NCBI GenBank assembly: GCA_947591565.1
Contig: CANQDH010000029.1
Coordinates: forward strand, 1-9,990
Source: an uncultured Bacilli bacterium
GTDB taxonomy: Bacteria; Bacillota_I; Bacilli_A; RF39; UBA660
Direction: 5' to 3'
DNA length: 9,990 nt
A model generated the notes under the pieces. The model did no database searches. It worked only from the letters and a program-made list of their open reading frames with translations, and had not been told where the DNA came from. Made by a program: the position numbers and the translations under genes. Of this stretch, positions 5,212 to 9,990 are shown one piece after another (the stretch's first letter is position 1; each line of letters opens with the position of its first letter).

Positions 5212-6324
5212 TTAATTTAATGTAAGAGATATATCACGAAAAAAATTGTTGAATATACTTTTTGTTTTTTTGCTATTGCAATTTTCACAATCTATTTCAC
5301 CGTCTCTAAATAAGTAAGATTCATTACTTTTATAATTATTATATATAAGAATTTTACTATCAATTTTATAAGTGAATTTTTCTATTTCTTTTTCTGTATT
5401 ACTATCTTTGGTCATAATAATAACCTTTGCTTCATCATTATAAGAAATTGTTTTTTTATAATCTTTATCATCAATAGTAAATATATAATTAGAATCAATT
5501 AAGTTATAATTACTTTTAATTTTATTTATTATTTCAATATCTTCAAAATTTAAATTATAGTTGATTTCTTTATCATTTTTGATGGAGATATTTCTTTTTT
5601 TGTGAATAAAAATATCATTTACATAATTTTCATCAAAATTTAATTTTAAATTTTCCGTTGTATCTTCAAAAATTACATCTATATAAGTATTTTTTATTAT
5701 ATAATCAATTTTTGTAGTATCTAAATATTCATTATATCCACTATAATCTACAAATAAAATACTATCATCATCTTTAGACGCTATTATAATTTTCTTATCA
5801 TTTTCATCAATATAATATAAAGATAAACTTTTAATTTCATAATCTTCATTTAAAACATCAAAATCGCCAATTCTAAAAAATAATTTTTCTTTTGTTCTTA
5901 CAAAGATGCCATTCGAAAGTTCAACATTTTTTCCTTTTCCTGTAACAGTATAAACTTTTATAGAACGATAAGATATAATAAAATAGTATACTAAAAATGT
6001 AAAAGCCAAAAATATTAAAATTAATGATAATATCTTTATAATTTTCATTTTCTTTTTAGAATCATTAAATAAAGTTAATGATACTTGATTGATTTCTTTT
6101 TCATTTGTTTTATTAATTTTTTCACCACTTAAAATTTCATTAATAGTTACCGAAAAAATTTCACTTAATCTAATTAAAACTGAAGAATCAGGAATAGTTA
6201 ATCCTCTTTCCCATTTAGAAACAGCTTGACGACTTATTGGAATCATTTCTGCTAATTCTTCTTGAGTTAATCCTTTTTCATCTCTCAACTTTTTAATAAA
6301 TTTGCCTATTTTATCTATATTCAT
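5212..6324 (-). CDS. Membrane-spanning XRE-type regulator with large outer domain
   Basis: The 370-residue protein has an N-terminal HTH_3 domain (about 7-63, with GLTQEELAEMIPISRQAVSKW and the usual ERG-x-x-x-PD), a linker, one transmembrane helix (about 95-118) and an outer domain of about 250 residues. The outer part starts KVYTVTGKGKNVELSNGIF, is rich in beta-strand-like and Lys/Asp/Asn stretches, and has one cysteine pair D-C-E-N-C (346 and 349). DNA binding inside and sensing outside in one chain is a one-component transmembrane regulator. It follows the tandem-XRE gene after 11 bases with an AGGAG site, so the two form an operon. A natural guess is that it controls the neighbouring exported-protein or transporter genes in response to something outside the cell. 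Architecture is firm; ligand and targets are not known. Confidence 0.85.
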   Translation of the reverse strand: MNIDKIGKFIKKLRDEKGLTQEELAEMIPISRQAVSKWERGLTIPDSSVLIRLSEIFSVTINEILSGEKINKTNEKEINQVSLTLFNDSKKKMKIIKILSLILIFLAFTFLVYYFIISYRSIKVYTVTGKGKNVELSNGIFVRTKEKLFFRIGDFDVLNEDYEIKSLSLYYIDENDKKIIIASKDDDSILFVDYSGYNEYLDTTKIDYIIKNTYIDVIFEDTTENLKLNFDENYVNDIFIHKKRNISIKNDKEINYNLNFEDIEIINKIKSNYNLIDSNYIFTIDDKDYKKTISYNDEAKVIIMTKDSNTEKEIEKFTYKIDSKILIYNNYKSNESYLFRDGEIDCENCNSKKTKSIFNNFFRDISLTLN

Positions 6325-6335
6325 GCCTAACTCCT

Positions 6336-6779
6336 TTACTTTGTATCAGTTCTACCTACTAAATAATCTATTGATACGCCATAATAAATAGATATAAAAT
6401 ATAATTTATTAGTTGTTGATATTCTAGTACCATTTTCGTAATGTGCATAAGTTCTTTGATGAAAACCAATACGTTCTGCTAACTGAGATTGAGATAAATT
6501 ATTACTTTTTCTTAATTCAGTTAGCCTAATAGATAATAATTTATAATCTATTTCTTTATTATTATACATTATGTTTTCATCATTTGCACCTATTAAATAA
6601 TCAATACTAACATTATAAAAATTTGCTAATGTGCAAATGTTTTTCAAAGATATATCATTTATACCTCTTTCCCATTTTGAATAGGTGTCTTCAGCAACTT
6701 TTAAAATTTTAGCAATATCTTTTTGCTTTAAATTATTATCAAGTCTTAAATCAGCAAGTCTCAACTCTTTTTCACGCAT
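6336..6779 (-). CDS. Tandem XRE-type helix-turn-helix regulator, first gene of operon
   Basis: The 147-residue protein has two HTH_3 domains: about 6-63 (LRLDNNLKQKDIAKILKV, EDTYSKWERG) and about 84-142 (LTELRKSNNLSQSQLAERIG, QRTYAHYENG). Each ends in YNVSIDYLIG or YGVSIDYLVG. No cleavage, metal or ligand motif is seen. Length and design equal the plus-strand regulator at 3984-4427. The ATG follows an AGGTGG site that overlaps a TGGTCTAA element, and two related elements lie further upstream, suggesting that this protein or its operon partner represses its own operon. It stands at the junction with the conjugation operon, where elements of this type often keep a regulator of transfer or cargo genes; that role is inferred. 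Confidence 0.87.
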   Translation of the reverse strand: MREKELRLADLRLDNNLKQKDIAKILKVAEDTYSKWERGINDISLKNICTLANFYNVSIDYLIGANDENIMYNNKEIDYKLLSIRLTELRKSNNLSQSQLAERIGFHQRTYAHYENGTRISTTNKLYFISIYYGVSIDYLVGRTDTK

Positions 6780-6847
6780 TTAGACCACCTATATTTATTT
6801 TAGACTTTAAATTTTATCAAATTCGTTTTTCGGATTTTATGGTCTAA
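6780..6847. promoter_or_regulatory. Control region with three TTAGAC(C/T) sites
   Basis: TTAGACCA at 6780-6787, TTAGACT at 6800-6806 and TGGTCTAA at 6840-6847 (inverse of the first) frame the region before the tandem-XRE gene. The first touches the start codon and covers part of its ribosome binding site, so occupancy would hinder transcription through the start region. A TTGATA element on the minus strand (6815-6820) is a possible -35. The outermost site lies by the -35 position of a plus-strand TATAAT at 6861-6866. The repeated words are seen; operator function is inferred. Confidence 0.5.
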
Positions 6848-6860
6848 TTTTTTTATGCTT

Positions 6861-6885
6861 TATAATAAATATTTTATTTATTATA
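6861..6885. repeat. 25-bp AT palindrome with a TATAAT on each strand
   Basis: TATAATAAAT (6861-6870) and its inverse (6876-6885) flank five bases. Each arm starts with a perfect -10 hexamer on its own strand, so the element may hold two face-to-face promoters: one to the right (candidate small RNA) and one to the left (tandem-XRE operon). Neither has a good -35. An AT-rich palindrome can also arise by chance in DNA this AT-rich. Confidence 0.35.
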
Positions 6886-6904
6886 GTTTAGTGATAAAAT
6901 AAAT

Positions 6905-6948
6905 ATATCAGTGTGGGGATTTTTGCATACATCCCACCACACTGATAT
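6905..6948 (-). terminator. Strong terminator-like hairpin ending the conjugation operon
   Basis: ATATCAGTGTGG (6905-6916) pairs perfectly with CCACACTGATAT (6937-6948), and the inner GGAT/ATCC pairs extend the stem past a 2-base bulge. It is the most GC-rich hairpin in the window. It lies about 45 bases after the CHAP gene stop codon and is followed on the minus strand by ATATTTATTTTATC, a moderate T-rich tail. It separates conjugation genes from regulator genes. Confidence 0.7.
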
Positions 6949-6952
6949 TTAT

Positions 6953-6994
6953 AACAATTATCTACTAACTAAAGGGGAGGTAATTGTTTTTTTT
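6953..6994 (+). terminator. Plus-strand hairpin with T-run overlapping the CHAP gene stop
   Basis: AACAATTA (6953-6960) pairs with TAATTGTT (6981-6988) around a 20-base loop, and eight T residues follow (6987-6994). Orientation and T-run fit a plus-strand terminator facing the CHAP gene, which would stop transcription entering the operon antisense. The stem is short and AT-only, so strength is doubtful. Confidence 0.4.
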
Positions 6995-8501
6995 AAATTA
7001 GAATATTACCATAACCATAGATTAATTTACTATTTAAAGAATAATTTTTTTGCCTGCAGGTATCATTAGTTGAATTGCCTTCTATTGTATAAACTTTATT
7101 ATTTTCTACTTTTTCAACAATTCCAACATGATCTACCTTATTATCATTTTCCCAATCAAAAAATATAATATCACCACTTTTAGCAATATAATCTTTTTCT
7201 TGCCATTGATTCATCATCTTAAACCAATTAACTGCGGTTTCAGGACTAGCGAATTTTGGTAATACTCCTTTATCTAATAATCCTGCTTGGTCTGCTACCC
7301 ATGATACAAATATAGCACACCAACCTACACGCTTTTTAAAGCCATACCAAGACCAGTAAGGCTCACCACCGACATTTCCTACTTGGGTTAAAGCAATTTG
7401 TACCATATCTGGACTACCAACTGGTGTTCCATAAATGACTGATGTCCACATTGTATCATAATCATCACTTAATAAATCATCAAGTTGGCTTTTTTGAATA
7501 GGGGATATATGGTATAAATTAATCATTTCTTCTAAAGTTTTTCCATTAACTTTTATATATAATACTTGTTTCATATTATGGTCTAAATTTTCTAAATTAG
7601 GCTCATTCTTTATTTCAAATGTTACCTCATTCATTTGCCAAAATATTTTTTTTAATTCATTTATTTTAGTATCATCTATTGTTAGAACATCTACTTCATT
7701 TATACCTTTTGTTATAGTAACACTATAAAGAGCAATTATTTCTTTCCATTCAGCACGATTATATTCTATTTTACAATCATCATACTCATTAGTATTTTGA
7801 ATATTAGTTATTTTTTTAGTTAATTCTTTGTTTAAATCAGAAACAACTGAACTCATTGGTATACTACCTGTATTTTCACTAGAAAAAAATATGCCAAAAA
7901 CGGAACTACATAATAATCCTATTAAACAGATTACAATTACGATAATAATTGCAATCCAACCTCCTGCAATAATAGCAGCAATTAAAGCTTTTGTAGTAGC
8001 AATAATTGCTTTAACTGTTGTAATTGTTGCTTTAACTGTTAATTTAATACCCTGATAAGTCTTTTTAGCAGTTTCTTGAGCAATTTTTATGGCTCTTTGT
8101 GAATTTTTTACTGTTTCCTTTGTAACTTTTTCAGTATTCTTAACCACTTGTTTACTTGTTTTAATTCCTTTTTTTGTTGCATTTATTTTCTTTTTTTTAG
8201 CAAGTCTATTTTTTATATTTTTAATTTTATCTTTTGTTTTAATAATATTGTTTTTTGTAGTTTTTACTGCATTGTTGCCTTTGTTTCTGACAATTCCTGC
8301 ATTATTTACAACTTTTCTAGTACCACTTTCAATACGATTTGTTGCATATTCAGTTGAATTTTGTTCCTTAACTTGTTCTATACTTTCATTTCTTTCTTTA
8401 ATACTATTAATATTATCTTTTGTCTTTTCTGTTGCTATTGCTAATTTATCAATAGTTTTTATTGTTCCTTTAACAATATCTTTTGTCTTAATTTTAGACA
8501 T
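6993..8501 (-). CDS. Membrane-anchored CHAP-domain peptidoglycan hydrolase of a conjugative element (CD1108-like)
   Basis: The 502-residue protein has a long Lys/Thr-rich N-terminal part (1-170, with repeated KT-x-K and K-x-x-KK units, probably helical), a transmembrane region (about 171-207), a linker domain (about 215-355) and a C-terminal CHAP domain (about 362-502). In the CHAP domain Cys395 in VGWCAIFVSW and His458 in VDHVGIVE are the catalytic pair, and IEGNS (473-477) supplies the usual third residue. CHAP enzymes are amidases or endopeptidases that cut peptidoglycan. In Gram-positive type IV secretion, a VirB1-like hydrolase of this kind opens the wall for the transfer channel. The layout matches the CD1108 family of Tn1549/CTn-type elements. 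The start is one base after the VirB4 stop, with AGGAGA inside the VirB4 end, so translation is coupled. All catalytic residues are intact. Confidence 0.9.
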   Translation of the reverse strand: MSKIKTKDIVKGTIKTIDKLAIATEKTKDNINSIKERNESIEQVKEQNSTEYATNRIESGTRKVVNNAGIVRNKGNNAVKTTKNNIIKTKDKIKNIKNRLAKKKKINATKKGIKTSKQVVKNTEKVTKETVKNSQRAIKIAQETAKKTYQGIKLTVKATITTVKAIIATTKALIAAIIAGGWIAIIIVIVICLIGLLCSSVFGIFFSSENTGSIPMSSVVSDLNKELTKKITNIQNTNEYDDCKIEYNRAEWKEIIALYSVTITKGINEVDVLTIDDTKINELKKIFWQMNEVTFEIKNEPNLENLDHNMKQVLYIKVNGKTLEEMINLYHISPIQKSQLDDLLSDDYDTMWTSVIYGTPVGSPDMVQIALTQVGNVGGEPYWSWYGFKKRVGWCAIFVSWVADQAGLLDKGVLPKFASPETAVNWFKMMNQWQEKDYIAKSGDIIFFDWENDNKVDHVGIVEKVENNKVYTIEGNSTNDTCRQKNYSLNSKLIYGYGNILI

Positions 8502-8502
8502 A

Positions 8503-9990
8503 TTATTCTCCTGGTTTTGTAGTCATTAACTTATAAAGATTTGTATTTGTAGGGAATTGATTTATAAAAGGAACAAGAGAACTGCCATAGCGAATAAGTC
8601 CACAACCTGCATCTGCATTTGTAATATAACTCATTTGCTCATCAGAAATGTTTAGTAAATTAGCAAGTTCTTTTCTATCTGTTGCTGCTTGATTTAACAT
8701 TACAATAAATTCACTATTAGAGAGCATAGTAGAAGCATCAACAGAAGATAATAAATATTCTACATTTTGAGTTATAGCAGTAGGGTAGGCATTTCTTTTT
8801 CTAAATTGTCTCCATGCAGAATTAAAGAAATTAGAAGAATATTCGTTTTCAAATAAAACATGAATTTCATCAATAAATATATGTGTTCTTTTACCTTTTT
8901 TATAATTTTCTGCTACACGATTAATCATTGCATCAGTTATTACTAATAATCCCATTGTTTTTAATTGTTTACCAAGTTTATAAATATCATAAGATATAAT
9001 TCTACTATTAGTATTAACATTAGTTTTGTGAGCAAAAACATTTAAAGAACCATTAGTAAATAATTCTAGTGATAAAGCAAGTTCAGTTGCTTCTTTTTCT
9101 GGTTGTTCTAGTAGTTTAGTTCTTAAAGTCATTAGAGTAGGGGTAATGCCAGTTTTATAATAATCTTCATAAACAAGAGCAGTACATCTATCAATAATAG
9201 ATTTTTCTTTTGCCCCTAGACCTTTTTTATCTAATTGTTCAAATAATGATAAAATGAATTCTGATTTGTCAACAATAGGATTAGCACCATCACCATATCC
9301 TTCAATCATATCCATAGCGTTTATATGGTCATTACTACTAGCTGATATTCCAATAACCTCGCCACCCATAGCATTAACTAGAGCAGAGTATTCACCTTCT
9401 GGATCACATATTAAAATATCATCATCAGTCGAAAGTGCTAAAAATGCTATTAGTTCTTTTGCATTAAATGATTTGCCACTACCTGGAACACCTAATAAAA
9501 ATGCTGATTGATTTAAAAGATTGGCTTTATTTACCATAATTAAATTATGAGAAATAGCATTTTCGCCATAGTAAATTCCACCTTTGTCCATAATTTCTTG
9601 TACTCTAAAAGGATTTAAAACCGCTAAACTTTCGGTTGTAAGTGTTCTTAAATTTTTGACTTTTCTAACACCTATTGGTAGAGCAGTATTTAAGCCATTC
9701 ATTTGTTGATATTTTAAAGGCACAATTTGGCATAAATGTTTTCTTGCTGTTATTAAGATTGTTTCTGTGTCGGCATCTAGTTGTTCTTTTGTATTGGCGG
9801 TAATGACAAGAGTTAAATTAGCAAACATCATTCGTTGGTCTCTTGTAGTTAAATCATCTAAAAACTCTTTGCTTTCTTTTCTTTGTTGTTCCATATCATA
9901 AGGAATAACTGCCGAAAAATTATTATTAGCATTTTGTTTTCTTTGCCAATTAGTAATGTTTGTTTCAACACCAAGCAATCTATTTTCAAC
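8503..9990 (-). CDS. VirB4-family conjugation ATPase (C-terminal part, cut by right edge)
   Basis: The open frame runs off the right edge, so the 5' end is missing; 495 residues are visible, against about 800 for full-length relatives by my recollection. Numbered from the first visible codon, it has Walker A GVPGSGKS (167-174), DPEGEYS (196-202, typical of VirB4) and Walker B IFIDE (371-375) in RTHIFIDEIHVLFE, then the arginine-rich WRQFRKRNAYPTAITQN segment of the C-terminal ATPase lobe. VirB4 is the ATPase at the base of type IV secretion channels and powers pilus or channel assembly and DNA transfer. The CHAP hydrolase follows directly. The sequence is close in style to Tn1549/CTn-type elements. 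A TTG at 9976-9978 is in frame but internal; the four codons before it are open and nothing suggests a start there. Confidence 0.95.
   Translation of the reverse strand, partial: VENRLLGVETNITNWQRKQNANNNFSAVIPYDMEQQRKESKEFLDDLTTRDQRMMFANLTLVITANTKEQLDADTETILITARKHLCQIVPLKYQQMNGLNTALPIGVRKVKNLRTLTTESLAVLNPFRVQEIMDKGGIYYGENAISHNLIMVNKANLLNQSAFLLGVPGSGKSFNAKELIAFLALSTDDDILICDPEGEYSALVNAMGGEVIGISASSNDHINAMDMIEGYGDGANPIVDKSEFILSLFEQLDKKGLGAKEKSIIDRCTALVYEDYYKTGITPTLMTLRTKLLEQPEKEATELALSLELFTNGSLNVFAHKTNVNTNSRIISYDIYKLGKQLKTMGLLVITDAMINRVAENYKKGKRTHIFIDEIHVLFENEYSSNFFNSAWRQFRKRNAYPTAITQNVEYLLSSVDASTMLSNSEFIVMLNQAATDRKELANLLNISDEQMSYITNADAGCGLIRYGSSLVPFINQFPTNTNLYKLMTTKPGE

Larger units (their letters stand above)
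6873..6994 (+). ncRNA. Candidate small plus-strand RNA antisense to the end of the conjugation operon
   Basis: A TATAAT at 6861-6866 would start a transcript near 6873. It would contain the strong stem at 6905-6948 and end at a second stem with a T-run (6953-6994), about 120 bases in all, with no reading frame. The loop of the second stem shows AAAGGGGAGG, a ribosome-binding-site-like sequence with no usable frame behind it: the nearest TTG stops after five codons. The -35 is poor, so this is a suggestion only. Confidence 0.25.

Noticed and set aside
6969..6998. Short plus-strand gene behind AAAGGGGAGG with a TTG start
   Set aside because: The frame stops after five codons and no other start codon is at a suitable distance.
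7572..7584. A further TATGGTCTAAATTTT word resembling the operator-like sites, inside the CHAP gene
   Set aside because: It lies in coding sequence with no promoter nearby; the resemblance is likely chance.
7828..8529. Long hydrophobic plus-strand reading frames opposite the CHAP gene
   Set aside because: They are the reverse complement of a Lys/Thr/Ile-rich region, have no ribosome binding sites, and overlap a well-supported gene.
9254..9511. Plus-strand reading frame of 85 codons opposite the VirB4 gene
   Set aside because: It lies opposite the Walker A region of VirB4, with no ribosome binding site and no recognisable domain.
1..9990. CRISPR arrays, tRNA or rRNA genes, insertion sequences
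   Set aside because: No regularly spaced repeats, tRNA-like or rRNA-like sequence, transposase or terminal inverted repeats were seen.

Overview
The window is very AT-rich and coding is dense. Genes have Gram-positive style ribosome binding sites (AAAGGAGG type), there is a CHAP cell-wall hydrolase, and the signal peptides and XRE regulators are of low-GC Bacillota type. I infer a low-GC Bacillota host (Bacilli/Erysipelotrichia/Clostridia or a related gut lineage); the species cannot be named from sequence alone. Almost everything reads on the minus strand, so the biological order runs from the right edge to the left.

Right block (about 6905-9990): the end of a type IV secretion operon of a conjugative element. 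A VirB4-type ATPase, cut by the right edge, is followed one base later by a membrane-anchored CHAP peptidoglycan hydrolase. The nearest match I recognise is the Tn1549/CTn type (CD1108-like hydrolase). The operon ends in a strong hairpin at 6905-6948. By eye this block is richer in GC than the rest, which fits an element backbone next to AT-rich accessory DNA.

Middle block (about 3665-6904): a regulatory island. A tandem-XRE repressor-like protein (6336-6779) and a membrane-spanning XRE regulator with a large outer domain (5212-6324) form an operon. Its control region carries three copies of a TTAGAC(C/T)-type site, one of them over the start of the first gene. Past a terminator lies an exported protein of unknown function (4424-5137). 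It converges with a second tandem-XRE gene on the plus strand (3984-4427); both stop codons lie in the loop of one shared hairpin. A small basic protein (3665-3895) is divergent from that gene and appears to be transcribed without a leader.

Left block (1-3600): a secreted 144-residue protein, an ABC ATPase of the MacB/LolD type and two unequal FtsX-type permeases, in that order in one operon. The layout (Sec-exported small protein, ATPase, permease) resembles lactococcin-972-type bacteriocin loci, but the secreted protein does not look like lactococcin 972, so the function is open. At the left edge is the start of an ECF-like sigma factor gene with a perfect 16-base palindrome at its predicted transcription start.

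Together: a conjugative element tail joined to a cargo region that pairs two exported proteins of unknown function with XRE regulators, a dedicated ABC transporter and perhaps a sigma factor. I see no integrase, attachment site, tRNA, rRNA, insertion sequence or CRISPR array.
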